64,000 nt of DNA from contig NZ_JAPKNI010000005.1 of NCBI RefSeq assembly GCF_026343955.1, positions 186,001 through 250,000 of the forward strand. Direction: 5' to 3'. Made by a program: the position numbers and the translations under genes. This document shows positions 1 through 7,977 of this stretch, piece after piece. The number at the start of each line of letters is the position of its first letter. Positions within the stretch are counted from its first letter, which is position 1. A model generated the notes under the pieces. The model made no database searches and was not told where the DNA came from. It saw nothing but the letters and a program-made list of their open reading frames with translations. Source of the stretch: Kaistia defluvii (GTDB taxonomy: Bacteria > Pseudomonadota > Alphaproteobacteria > Rhizobiales > Kaistiaceae).

Positions 1-180
1 TCGATCTCGGAATACCCCCTCCCACTATCCGCAGCCGATCCTCGCCCTGACGCTCCGCTCCCGTCCCACGAGACGCCGAAGCGCCCACGTTTCCCAGCCC
101 GCCTCCATCCACGTTTCCAGCCTCCCGCGAGAGCTACACCGATTATTTCCACACAGCCCGATCCCGACATTGATAAAATT
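1..180. other. Leading non-coding stretch
   Basis: No convincing gene is visible before the first transporter gene. The first 170 bases are GC-rich with no start site preceded by a ribosome binding site. The sequence becomes sharply AT-rich from about 170, where the operator and promoter of the first operon begin. Whatever gene lies to the left is outside the window. Confidence 0.5.
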
Positions 181-198
181 ATAATAGCATGATGTTAT
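181..198 (+). promoter_or_regulatory. Operator site A, imperfect palindrome of the GntR-type regulon
   Basis: The 18-mer ATAATAGCATGATGTTAT is an imperfect palindrome centred on CATG (14 of 18 positions symmetric). It sits about 85 bases upstream of the first permease start. The same site, in reverse orientation and extended to 27 identical bases, recurs at 8917. A TTGATA box at 170-175 and TGTTAT at 193-198, 17 bases apart, could be the promoter, so a bound regulator would block it. The link to the GntR protein encoded at 13202 is inferred from co-location. Confidence 0.6.
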
Positions 199-282
199 GT
201 GAGCCGGCCCCTCCAACGTTCTGAAGGGGCCCCGCCAGGGACCGCGTCGAGGAGGATGCGCCCGGCGGCAAGGGAGGGAAAC

Positions 283-1338
283 ATGGAACGTACCGTTGAG
301 CGGGATTCCGGCTTCGAGGGATCTGGCCGCGCCGTGCGCGATCGGCTGACGCGGTTTGTCGCGGTCGGCGAGGTGGGCGTCTTGCTCGCGCTGATCGTGC
401 TGGTCGCCTTCTTCTACATCGTCGAGCCGGCATTCCTGTCGGAACGCAATATCCGCGCCATCCTGCGCGTCGTTTCGTTCATCGGCATCATCGCCATCGG
501 CCAGACGATCCTGCTGGTGAATGGCGAGTTCGATCTTTCCGTCGGCGCGGTGGCCGGCCTGTCGGCGGTCTGCAGCGCCAAGCTGATGACGGCGCTGGCC
601 CTGCCCGTGCCCCTGGCGCTGATCGGCGGCGTGCTCGTCGGCGCCGGGATCGGGCTGGTCAACGGCCTGGTCGTGGTGAAGCTGAAGATCCCGGCCTTCA
701 TCCAGACGCTGGGCATGCTGTTCATCGGCCAGGGCCTGATCCAGGTCGTGACCAACGGATACCCGGTCTATCCGCTCCCGCCCGTGATCACCGCCATCGG
801 CTATGCCGATTTCCTGTTCGGGCTCGGCTGGAGCTTCGTCTTCTTCATCCTCGCCGCGCTGATGGCCGATTTCGTGCTCCGCCGCACCGTGCTCGGCCGC
901 AACATGTATGCGACCGGCGGCAATCCGGAAGTCGCGCGCCTCGTGGGCATCGATACCAACCGCTACAAGATCGGCGCCTTCATGACGGTCGGCGCGCTCG
1001 CCGCCGTCGCCGGCATGTTCGTCATGGCCGATCTCGCTTCCGGCACCACCTCGATCGGCAGCGGCTGGGAATTGAACGTCATCGCCGGCGTCGTCGTTGG
1101 CGGCGTCAGCCTTTTCGGCGGCGCCGGCACCATGGCTGGCGGCCTGATCGGCGTTCTCCTGCTGCAGGTCGTCACCAGCGGTCTCGTCGTCGTCGGCGTC
1201 AATGCCAACTGGCAGCAGATCGCCGTCGGCGTGATCATGGTGCTCGCCGTCGGCCTCGACATCCTGCGCCGCCGCTATTTCATCGCCGGCTCCAGCGCCG
1301 CGCCCGCCGAGCCGCCGACCGCCACCACACCATCCTGA
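283..1338 (+). CDS. CUT2-family sugar ABC transporter permease (ABC1)
   Basis: A 351-residue inner-membrane permease of the RbsC/BPD_transp_2 family, the membrane channel of a high-affinity sugar importer. After a polar N-terminus of about 25 residues the protein is almost entirely hydrophobic, consistent with 8-10 membrane segments. The family motif region NGEFDLSVGAVAGL lies near residue 80 and a glycine-rich VVVGGVSLFGGAG stretch near residue 270. The start at 283 is chosen because GGGAGGG precedes it; an upstream in-frame start at 199 would overlap the operator end. First gene of an operon with the binding protein and ATPase. The sugar is unknown. Confidence 0.9.
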   Translation: MERTVERDSGFEGSGRAVRDRLTRFVAVGEVGVLLALIVLVAFFYIVEPAFLSERNIRAILRVVSFIGIIAIGQTILLVNGEFDLSVGAVAGLSAVCSAKLMTALALPVPLALIGGVLVGAGIGLVNGLVVVKLKIPAFIQTLGMLFIGQGLIQVVTNGYPVYPLPPVITAIGYADFLFGLGWSFVFFILAALMADFVLRRTVLGRNMYATGGNPEVARLVGIDTNRYKIGAFMTVGALAAVAGMFVMADLASGTTSIGSGWELNVIAGVVVGGVSLFGGAGTMAGGLIGVLLLQVVTSGLVVVGVNANWQQIAVGVIMVLAVGLDILRRRYFIAGSSAAPAEPPTATTPS

Positions 1339-1423
1339 GCGCCCCCGATCCCCGGAGACCGGACAGGACGCTATCGATCAAAAGGGCCTGCCAGAAGGCG
1401 GGCCATCCAGAGGGAGGACTACC

Positions 1424-2401
1424 ATGAAGACACGTTTTTCCAGCCTGACGAAGGCGGCGCTGCTCGCCACCGTCGCCATGACCGGCGGCCTCACCGCCCT
1501 GCCCCAGGCCGGCCTCGCCGCCGGCAAGAACATCCTCTGGGTGCAGCCGATGCGCGACCATCCGGTGCATCGCCTGATGCAGGCCGGCTTCCTCAACAAG
1601 TGCAAGGAACTCGGCAATACCTGCGAAGTCGTCGGCAACCCGAGCTCCACCAATTATGACGTGCCCGGCTCGATCCCACTCGCCGAGGCCGCCATGGCGC
1701 GCACCAAGTTCGACGCCATCGCCGTCTACGGCCCGGGCCCGGAGATCTTTCCGTTCATCGGCAAGCTCGGCCGGGAAGGTTTCCCGGTGGTCACCTGGCA
1801 CGTGCTGCCGCCCGAGGGCTCGGTTCCCGGCCTGAAGGCCGCGACCGGCGAAGACATTCCCTCGGCCGGCAGGGCGGCGGCGCTGTCGATGGGCGAGAAG
1901 CTGGGCGGCAAGGGCGTGGTCGCGCTGACGCAGGGCTCGTCCAACGACACCGAGAACGTCATGGCGGACTCGTTCCGCAAGACGATGGCCGAGAAATATC
2001 CCGACATCCGGATCCTCGACACCCAGATGGAAGGCTTCGAGCCCTCCGCCGCCGAGGGCAAGGCCGTCGCCCTGCTGCAGGGCAACCCGGACGTCACCGC
2101 TGCCTTCTCGACGACCGGCAATGGCGCGCAGACCTGGTCGGGCGCCGCCCGCAAGGCCGATCGCCCGCTCGTCATCATCGGCATGGACTACATCCGCCAG
2201 AACCTGGACATCGTGAAGTCGGGCGCGGCCTATGGCGTGGTGGCGCAGCCTCTCTACGAGGAGAGCGCGCTGACCGCCCAGCTTGCCAACGACCTCGCCG
2301 AAGGCAAGACCGTGCCGTATCTCAACCCGCTGCCGGCCTCGGTCATCACCGCAGCCGACCTCGAGCCCTACTACAAGATGCTCGACAGCGCCGGCCAGTA
2401 A
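1424..2401 (+). CDS. Periplasmic sugar-binding protein (ABC1)
   Basis: A 325-residue substrate-binding protein of the Peripla_BP_4 (ribose/galactose-binding-like) family that delivers a sugar to the adjacent permease. Residues 1 to about 33 form a Sec signal peptide with a hydrophobic core ending in GLAAG. The mature part has the two-lobe pattern of the family: an N-lobe region around MRDHPVHRLMQAGF and a C-lobe stretch around VIIGMDYIRQNL. A GGGAGG ribosome site precedes the start. It is second in the operon and a GC-rich hairpin follows its stop, likely raising its mRNA level relative to the ATPase. Ligand not predictable. Confidence 0.88.
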   Translation: MKTRFSSLTKAALLATVAMTGGLTALPQAGLAAGKNILWVQPMRDHPVHRLMQAGFLNKCKELGNTCEVVGNPSSTNYDVPGSIPLAEAAMARTKFDAIAVYGPGPEIFPFIGKLGREGFPVVTWHVLPPEGSVPGLKAATGEDIPSAGRAAALSMGEKLGGKGVVALTQGSSNDTENVMADSFRKTMAEKYPDIRILDTQMEGFEPSAAEGKAVALLQGNPDVTAAFSTTGNGAQTWSGAARKADRPLVIIGMDYIRQNLDIVKSGAAYGVVAQPLYEESALTAQLANDLAEGKTVPYLNPLPASVITAADLEPYYKMLDSAGQ

Positions 2402-2416
2402 GGCACGCCCGCTTGG

Positions 2417-2440
2417 CCCTCGCCCGCTTCCGGGCGAGGG
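2417..2440 (+). repeat. Intercistronic GC-rich hairpin after the ABC1 binding-protein gene
   Basis: CCCTCGCCCG and CGGGCGAGGG form a perfect 10-bp stem with a CTTC loop. There is no T-run, so it is more likely an mRNA-stabilising or attenuating element than a full terminator. It lies between the binding-protein stop and the ATPase start, the position where malE-malF-type repeats tune expression. Confidence 0.6.
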
Positions 2441-2490
2441 CTGGGTGAGGGACCTTCTTCCCCTCGCCTCTCCCCCAGGGAGGCAAATGG

Positions 2491-4089
2491 ATGCACACGG
2501 GAACACCGATCATGACCGACCCAGCCACCGCCCCGCCCGTCATCCAGACCCGCGCCATCGTCAAGAGCTTCGCCGGCGTGCAGGCGTTGCGCGGCGTCGA
2601 TTTCGCCGTGCATCCGGGCGAGATCCACGCGCTGCTCGGCCAGAACGGCGCCGGCAAGTCGACCCTGGTCAAGATCCTGAACGGCGTCCACAAGTCGGGC
2701 TCCTATTCCGGCGAGATCCTCGTCGACGGCAAGCCCGCCACCTTCGCCTCCACCTCCGACGCCCGCGCGCATGGCGTCGGCTACGTGCCGCAGGAAATCG
2801 AGGTGCTGGAACAGCTTTCCGTCGCCGAAAACGTCTTTGCCGGCCATACCGGCCTCGGCCGCGGCCCGATCATCAGCCGCCGCCGCATGGAGACCGAAGC
2901 CCGCGCCCTGTTCGAGGAACTGGGCCTCGCCATCGATCCGCGCATGCTGGTCGCGAGCCTCACCTCGGCGCAGCGCCATCTCGTGATGATCGCCCGCGCC
3001 CTCTCCTTCCGCCCCCGCGTGCTGATGCTGGACGAGCCGACCGCCTCGCTTTCCGGCGTCGAGGTCGAGCGGCTGTTTTCCGTGCTCCGCCGCCTGAAGG
3101 CGCAGGGCAAGACGATGATCTTCATCACCCACCGCCTGCCGGAGGTGCTCGCCATCTGCGACCGCGCCACCGTGCTGCGCGATGGCCGCGTCGCCGCCGA
3201 GATCGACCGCGCCCATTTCGACGAGGAGCATTTCATCTTCGCCATGTCGGGCCAGAAGCTGCAGCGCCTCTATCCCGACCATGTCGCCCCGCCGGCCGAA
3301 ACGCCGCCCCTGCTCTCGGCCCGCGACCTCTCCATCGCCGGCCGCTTCGGCGTCAATCGCGGCGTCAGCGGCGTCTCCTTCGATGTGCGCCCCGGCGAGA
3401 TCCTCGGCCTCGCCGGCCTGCTCGGCTCCGGCCGCACCGAGATTTTGCACGCCCTCTATGGCCGCATCCCGTTTTCCGGCAGCATCGCGATCGACGGCAG
3501 GCCCGTCGCGATCGCGCGCTCCAGCGATGCACGCGCCGCTGGCGTGGCGCTCTTGACCGAGGACCGCAAGCGCGACGGCCTGCTGTTCAACCTGCCCGTC
3601 GGCGCCAACATCACCATCGGCAACCTGGCGCCGCTGTCGAGCCACGGCATGGTGCGCGACGCCCGCGAGAAAAGCGCCGTGCTCGCCGCCATGCGGGCGC
3701 TCAACGTCAAGGCCCGCTCCCCGCAGGCCTCCGTCGCCCATCTCTCCGGCGGCAACCAGCAGAAGCTGCTGTTCGCCCGCGTGCTGATGAGCGCGCCGCG
3801 CGTGCTCCTCCTCGACGAGCCGACCAAGGGCGTCGACGCCGGCACGCGGCACGAGATCTACCGGCTGATCGTCGACCTCGCCGACAAGGGCGTGGCGCTC
3901 GTCGTCGTCGCCTCGGAACTGGAGGAAGTGATCGGCCTCGCCGACCGCTGCCTGGTGGTGGCCGACGGGCGGATCGTCGATGAGTTCCAGCGCGGCGAAG
4001 GCAGCGAGGACAAGGTGCTGCGCTCGATCACCACGGCGCAGGCCGAGATGCAGCAACAGGCGCTCGCCGCCGGCGCGGGGCGCACCTGA
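2491..4089 (+). CDS. CUT2 sugar ABC transporter ATP-binding protein, two NBDs (ABC1)
   Basis: A 532-residue RbsA/MglA-type protein with two fused ATPase domains that energises the ABC1 importer at the inner face of the membrane. Domain 1 has Walker A GQNGAGKST at residues 50-58, a weak signature (LTSAQ) and Walker B VLMLDEPTASL. Domain 2 has the degenerate P-loop GLLGSGRTE (Lys to Arg, as usual in this family), LSGGNQQK near residue 420 and LLLDEPTKGVD. AGGGAGG precedes the ATG at 2491; an internal ATG at 2512 is an alternative. Its stop overlaps the next start as TGATG, indicating translational coupling with the dehydrogenase. Confidence 0.92.
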   Translation: MHTGTPIMTDPATAPPVIQTRAIVKSFAGVQALRGVDFAVHPGEIHALLGQNGAGKSTLVKILNGVHKSGSYSGEILVDGKPATFASTSDARAHGVGYVPQEIEVLEQLSVAENVFAGHTGLGRGPIISRRRMETEARALFEELGLAIDPRMLVASLTSAQRHLVMIARALSFRPRVLMLDEPTASLSGVEVERLFSVLRRLKAQGKTMIFITHRLPEVLAICDRATVLRDGRVAAEIDRAHFDEEHFIFAMSGQKLQRLYPDHVAPPAETPPLLSARDLSIAGRFGVNRGVSGVSFDVRPGEILGLAGLLGSGRTEILHALYGRIPFSGSIAIDGRPVAIARSSDARAAGVALLTEDRKRDGLLFNLPVGANITIGNLAPLSSHGMVRDAREKSAVLAAMRALNVKARSPQASVAHLSGGNQQKLLFARVLMSAPRVLLLDEPTKGVDAGTRHEIYRLIVDLADKGVALVVVASELEEVIGLADRCLVVADGRIVDEFQRGEGSEDKVLRSITTAQAEMQQQALAAGAGRT

Positions 4090-4865
4090 TGGCCGGGCGC
4101 TTCGCAGGCAAGGTCGTGCTCGTCACGGGCGCCGCGACCGGCATCGGCCGGGCCACGGCGGAATATCTGGTGGCCGAGGGCGCCAGCGTCTTCGGCATCG
4201 GCCTCGATGGCGAAGCCGGCCGCGCGCTCGACGAAACCTATGCGGCGAGCCACCTGCCGCTGTCGTTCCGCGAGGTCGACCTGACGGATGACGCGGCGGT
4301 GCGCACCGCCGTCGCCGCCTGCCAGCGCGAGCATGGCCGGCTCGATGCCGTCGTCAACTGCGCCGGGATCTACGCCACCGGCAAGCGGCTGGAGGACGTC
4401 AGCGACGCCGAATGGGATTTGACCGTCGCCGTCAATCTCACCGCGATTTTTCGCGTCTGCCGCGCCGCATTGCCGCTGATCCGCGCCTCGGGCGGCGGGT
4501 CGGTGGTCAACCTCGCCTCGGTGCACGCGATCGCCACCGTCCCCGGCGTGCCGGCCTATGCCGCCACCAAGGCGGCCGTGGTCGGCCTGTCGAAGCAGAT
4601 GGCGCTCGACTATGCGGTCGACCGCATCCGCGTCAACGCCGTCCTCGTCGGCTCGGTGGCGACGCGCATGACGCTCGGCGACGCACCCGATGGGCGCGAA
4701 AAAGTCGAGGCGGCGGGGCTCTATTTCGACGAGCGAAAAGTGCCGCGCGTCGCCGATCCGTCCGAACTCGCCAGGGCGATCGGCTTTCTCCTCTCCGACG
4801 ACGCGTCGTTCGTCACCGGCAGCGCCTTCACGGCGGATGGCGGGCTTACGGCGCTGTTGCTGTAG
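4089..4865 (+). CDS. SDR family NAD(P)-dependent oxidoreductase
   Basis: A 258-residue classical short-chain dehydrogenase with all canonical residues: the nucleotide motif TGAATGIG at residues 13-20, NCAG near 90, catalytic Ser144, Tyr157 and Lys161 (YAATK). The C-terminal FTADGGLTAL closes the fold. It is translationally coupled to the ABC1 ATPase by a one-base overlap, so it probably oxidises the sugar or sugar-derived hydroxyl that ABC1 imports. The exact substrate cannot be told from sequence. In contrast to the two other SDRs of this cluster (8229 and 12234), its active site is intact. Confidence 0.88.
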   Translation: MAGRFAGKVVLVTGAATGIGRATAEYLVAEGASVFGIGLDGEAGRALDETYAASHLPLSFREVDLTDDAAVRTAVAACQREHGRLDAVVNCAGIYATGKRLEDVSDAEWDLTVAVNLTAIFRVCRAALPLIRASGGGSVVNLASVHAIATVPGVPAYAATKAAVVGLSKQMALDYAVDRIRVNAVLVGSVATRMTLGDAPDGREKVEAAGLYFDERKVPRVADPSELARAIGFLLSDDASFVTGSAFTADGGLTALLL

Positions 4866-4960
4866 GGTCCTCGCCGCAAGGGTCTGCTGCGGCAAGCAAT
4901 TGTCCGCATGACGAAATCGCCTCAAGGATATAGCGCCCCCGCCGGATCGCGCCGTCTTCA

Positions 4961-5010
4961 CCTCTCGCCTCACGGGAGAGGTCGAAGGCCGAAGGCCGGC
5001 GGGTGAGGGT
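4961..5010 (+). repeat. REP-like palindromic repeat, copy 1
   Basis: CCTCTC...GGGAGAGG followed by GGGTGAGGGTT is the familiar GC-rich dispersed repeat of Rhizobiales genomes. It is in inverted orientation to the copy at 5068, so the pair could fold into a long cruciform downstream of the SDR and may end its transcript. Confidence 0.6.
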
Positions 5011-5067
5011 TTACGGCCTCACCGACAGCCCGCTTTGCGGTAACGCGCCAAATCCGGAGGGTTCCCT

Positions 5068-5114
5068 AACCCCTCACCCGGCGCTCCGCGCCGACCTCTC
5101 CCGCCGGGAGAGGT
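5068..5114 (-). repeat. REP-like palindromic repeat, copy 2
   Basis: CCCCTCACCC, then GGCGC...GCGCC, then CGACCTCTCCC-GCC-GGGAGAGG. This is the inverted partner of the copy at 4961 and related to elements at 15288, 42031 and 48341. It lies just outside the AT-rich retron island. Confidence 0.6.
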
Positions 5115-5289
5115 AAAAGGCGAGCGCCCTCGCCCGCCGGTTGATCTTGCGCGCTGCTTTGCGACATCGGGTTCCCGCCGCCAGAACTGCCAGGGACCGT
5201 TGCATCGGGATCGAGAGACCCTAGTTGCACGCAATCTCGCGAACTCCTCATCCGCTCATCGTCCGATCCCAGTCAAACACAACTGTCGA

Positions 5290-5317
5290 TTGAAAAGAAT
5301 CAGTAACCCGTGCTAAT
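5290..5317 (+). promoter_or_regulatory. Candidate sigma-70 promoter of the retron
   Basis: TTGAAA at 5290-5295 and GCTAAT at 5312-5317, 16 bases apart, match the sigma-70 consensus at 5/6 and 4/6. The expected start point, near 5323-5326, falls just before the first 13-base inverted repeat at 5329. That fits a retron transcript starting at the ncRNA. Prediction only. Confidence 0.4.
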
Positions 5318-5324
5318 TCTGACA

Positions 5325-5443
5325 GCAAGAGGATCCTCCCCGCAGAGCGCGCTGTCGAAACTGCGGCGCAAGACAAAATGTTATCCCAAGTCGTGTTGCG
5401 TCGTGCAACTCGGCAATTTGACGATGATAGGGGGAGGATCCTC
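5325..5443 (+). ncRNA. Candidate retron msr-msd non-coding RNA
   Basis: A perfect 13-bp inverted repeat, GAGGATCCTCCCC at 5329-5341 and GGGGAGGATCCTC at 5431-5443, flanks about 90 bases. Retron ncRNAs are bounded by such a1/a2 repeats directly upstream of the reverse transcriptase gene. Inside are possible stems: CGCAAGAC with GTC...TTGCG (5367-5400) and GTTGC-loop-GCAAC (5395-5409). The second repeat overlaps the ribosome binding site of the RT, so folding could repress RT translation. The element is short for an msr-msd, and the msr/msd boundary and branching G were not identified. Confidence 0.45.
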
Positions 5444-6559
5444 ATGCCCAATTTCTTCTGGACTCAGGAGAACCCTCCAAATTTTGGTCTCCCGATTGAA
5501 CTTAAAAGCAGACAGAGCTTTTTAGAACACCTAAATATATCTTCTGCGGAACTTAAGAAGATATGGTGGTTCTCGCACCGCATGTATACGCGGTTTGAAA
5601 TTCCAAAGCGTTCCGGAGGAATGAGAGCTATATTCGCTCCTAACAAGCGTCTAAAGCACTTGCAGGGAAAGCTGCATCATCTTCTTGAAACTATCTATAA
5701 GGCACGCCATCCCGTACATGGGTTCGTAAAAGATCGTTCGGTTAAAACGAATGCGCAAGAGCATGTTGGACGCCATCATCTCCTGAACCTTGATCTGGAA
5801 AACTTCTTCCCCTCTATATCAGAGAAGCGGGTAACTGGACTTTTCTTGAGTCTAGGAATGGACACTGAGACCGCACAAGCAGCTGCGAGAATAGCATGCT
5901 TTCGAGGACACCTCCCGCAAGGACCCCCTGCTAGTCCTATAATATCCAATATGATATGCTATCGGATGGATCGAGAACTGATGAGGTATTGCAAAGAACG
6001 CAAGATCCGGTACTCCCGATATGCCGATGACATTACGTTATCAATGTACTCGCGGCCAAACTTAATGGTACTTGGGGAATCTTTACTTGCAGGATCCCTA
6101 AAACTCGATGCGCTAGATCCTGCCCTCAGGGCTATTATCGCGAACAATGGCTTCACTATCAACGAGACCAAGATACGGTATTCTGACAAAAACTCGCGCC
6201 AAAAGGTAACGGGGTGTATTGTCAATGAATTCGTAAATGTACCTCGAACTTTTGTTCGAGAAGTTCGTGCCATGCTCTACTCTGTGGAAAAGAGCGGAAT
6301 GGCAGGTGCGCAGGCAAAGTTGGCTGGCAAATCGCACGGCACCGGTCATATCGAAAACGTACTGAGGGGGAAAATCGCATGGCTGGGTCAAGTTAAGGGA
6401 AAAAGCGATCCAATATTTAGGAAGTACGCGAACCGATACAACGCTATATTTACATCAACTAAGATCAAAGTAGAACCCACTGCCCGAGAAAAAGTGGAAC
6501 GGTCCGTTTGGGTAGTGGAATATTGCTATGATAAAGATAATGAGGTCCAGATAGAATAA
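5444..6559 (+). CDS. Retron-type reverse transcriptase
   Basis: A 371-residue reverse transcriptase with retron hallmarks: NAQEH at residues 103-107 (the retron NAxxH motif), LDLENFF at 116-122, QGPPASP at 159-165, the catalytic YADD at 193-196 and VTG at 255-257. It would copy part of the upstream ncRNA into msDNA as part of an anti-phage system. The start at 5444 is preceded by GGGGGAGGAT; an in-frame ATG at 5378 lies inside the candidate ncRNA. Codon use (ATA, TTA, AGA) and low GC differ strongly from neighbours, indicating transfer. Reading continues in the same frame past TAA 6557-6559 into a protease domain, so this may be the N-terminal half of an interrupted fusion. Confidence 0.9.
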   Translation: MPNFFWTQENPPNFGLPIELKSRQSFLEHLNISSAELKKIWWFSHRMYTRFEIPKRSGGMRAIFAPNKRLKHLQGKLHHLLETIYKARHPVHGFVKDRSVKTNAQEHVGRHHLLNLDLENFFPSISEKRVTGLFLSLGMDTETAQAAARIACFRGHLPQGPPASPIISNMICYRMDRELMRYCKERKIRYSRYADDITLSMYSRPNLMVLGESLLAGSLKLDALDPALRAIIANNGFTINETKIRYSDKNSRQKVTGCIVNEFVNVPRTFVREVRAMLYSVEKSGMAGAQAKLAGKSHGTGHIENVLRGKIAWLGQVKGKSDPIFRKYANRYNAIFTSTKIKVEPTAREKVERSVWVVEYCYDKDNEVQIE

Positions 6560-7042
6560 GGGACCGCATTTTTTCTGGAGGGTGTCGGCTTAGTAACGGC
6601 CTTTCACTGCATTGTTGGAGGAGAGGATATTGAGGTATTTCATCCTAGCAAGCCCGCGAATCGCTTTCCGGTAAAACTGAAAAAGGGCTGTGCCGCTCGC
6701 GATCTCGCTATTCTAGAACATGAAGTTCCCTTGGAAGAGCACTATACCTTGGCAATCGCCGATGCTACTCCAAATGAGGACGGTGCCATTCTGGCGTTGG
6801 GCTACCCGTCTTATGGTCCGGGCGACAAGATAAGTCGGAGACCTGGCCAAATTCACAGCAGGCCGACTAAATCTGGCGTCAAATACTTGGAAGTCAGCAT
6901 GAAGCTTAATCAAGGCATGTCTGGCGGGCCAATATTAAACTCAAGCGGACATGTCATCGGCATAACCCACAAAGGAGGAGTTACCGAAGACAAAGATCTT
7001 GCGGTTGACATCAATGAGCTTTTAGAACTTTCTGGTATTTAA
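6560..7042 (+). pseudogene. Trypsin-like serine protease domain in frame behind the retron RT stop codon
   Basis: Reading on in the RT frame after the TAA gives 160 uninterrupted residues of a trypsin-like peptidase: GTAFFLEGVGLVTAFH with the catalytic His codon at 6605, the catalytic Asp in RDLAIL at 6701, and the catalytic Ser in QGMSGGPIL at 6920, then a normal stop at 7040-7042. There is no ATG, GTG or TTG in this frame before the His; the first TTG, at 6731, would lose His and Asp. So the domain is only complete as a C-terminal extension of the RT (532 residues with one residue at the stop). Either the stop is a nonsense mutation (for example CAA to TAA), or it is read through, or it is a sequencing error. 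Confidence 0.75.
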
Positions 7043-7104
7043 GTTATTAGATTACTCAATCGCAATATCCTTGAATGAACAATTTCGACTATTAATCCAA
7101 GTCA

Positions 7105-7977
7105 TCACGCAATCACCCCAAACCTCACCGCCCCCTCCACGCCCTCCCCCGGACCCAGCACCACCAGCCCGAGCCCATCCTCCCAGGCTTCCAGCTTGTT
7201 CGCGGCGCAGGGGACGTTGGTCTGGGGTTCCAGGCAGAAGAAGCTCTGCTTCGGGTCGGCGTAGAGCATCAGGTTTTCGAAGATCGGGTCGGCCTCGATC
7301 GTCAGCGTCACGCCGCGATTGGGAAAGCGCAGTTGGGCGAAGCCGTCCCAGCCGGAGTAATTGTTGTTGCGCCAATGGCTTGGCAGGGGCGCACCTTCCG
7401 AGAAATCGAGCTCGGGCGGAAGCGAGATGCGCGAGCCGGCGACGCCGTCCGGGGCTTCGAGCCAGAAATGGCTCGCCTTGAAGCGAAGCTCCGTGTCCGC
7501 ATCACGCTCGAACCAGGGGTGATGGCCGAAGCCGAACGGCATGCGGACGGGGCCAAGGTTTTCCAGGCTCGTCGTCAGCGTCAGCCCCTCGGGCGCGAGC
7601 TCAAAATGCTGGGTCGCGCGGTAGAGGAACGGCTCGCCGGCGACGCGGCGCTCCAGCGTCAGCAGAGCCGTCGTGTTGGACGCGTCCTCGACCTGCCATT
7701 GCGACTGCCAGCCGGTGCCATGCACGTTGAAGCGCTCGGCGCCGTTGTTGGGCTCGAAGCGATAGGCAACGCCATCGAAGGTGAACTGGTTGCCGTCGAT
7801 ACGGTTGGCATAGGGCAGCATCGGGAACGAGCCGACGCCGAGCACGTCGCCGGCATCAGCGCGCTCGGCCGAAAGCGGGCGAAAGATGTCGATGCCGGCC
7901 TTTCGGAACGCGGCGATGCTGCCGCCGATCTTTGGCGCGATCGTCAGGCTGAGGTCACCGGCGGCAAGTTCGATCAT
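7105..7977 (-). CDS. Aldose 1-epimerase family protein (mutarotase)
   Basis: A 290-residue galactose-mutarotase-superfamily protein that would interconvert alpha and beta anomers of an imported sugar. It shows PYANRIDGNQFTFDG near residue 55, NVHGTGWQSQWQV near 85 and GFGHHPWF near 150, the last holding the family active-site histidines. The start at 7977 gives the typical N-terminus MIELAAGDLSLTIAP; a start 14 codons upstream is possible. It is convergent with the retron island and stands alone on this strand, separated from the SDR at 8229 by an inverted repeat. Context assigns it to the cluster's sugar pathway. Confidence 0.82.
   Translation of the reverse strand: MIELAAGDLSLTIAPKIGGSIAAFRKAGIDIFRPLSAERADAGDVLGVGSFPMLPYANRIDGNQFTFDGVAYRFEPNNGAERFNVHGTGWQSQWQVEDASNTTALLTLERRVAGEPFLYRATQHFELAPEGLTLTTSLENLGPVRMPFGFGHHPWFERDADTELRFKASHFWLEAPDGVAGSRISLPPELDFSEGAPLPSHWRNNNYSGWDGFAQLRFPNRGVTLTIEADPIFENLMLYADPKQSFFCLEPQTNVPCAANKLEAWEDGLGLVVLGPGEGVEGAVRFGVIA

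Larger units (their letters stand above)
4866..5289. other. Intergenic stretch: rhizobial repeats, then the left flank of the retron
   Basis: No gene is seen. The first half is host-like and GC-rich and carries two inverted repeat copies (listed separately). After about 5230 base composition starts to fall, which marks the left edge of the retron island. The preceding SDR and the mutarotase at 7105 are convergent, so an insertion here would break no gene. Confidence 0.5.

Noticed and set aside
5296-5320. Hairpin AGAATcAG/CTaATTCT as a retron msr stem
   Set aside because: It overlaps the best promoter boxes and lies outside the 13-bp boundary repeats, so it is probably not in the ncRNA.
6731-7042. 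Independent small protein starting at TTG 6731 in the protease region
   Set aside because: It would lack the catalytic His and Asp, has no ribosome site, and the homologous sequence clearly continues upstream to 6560.
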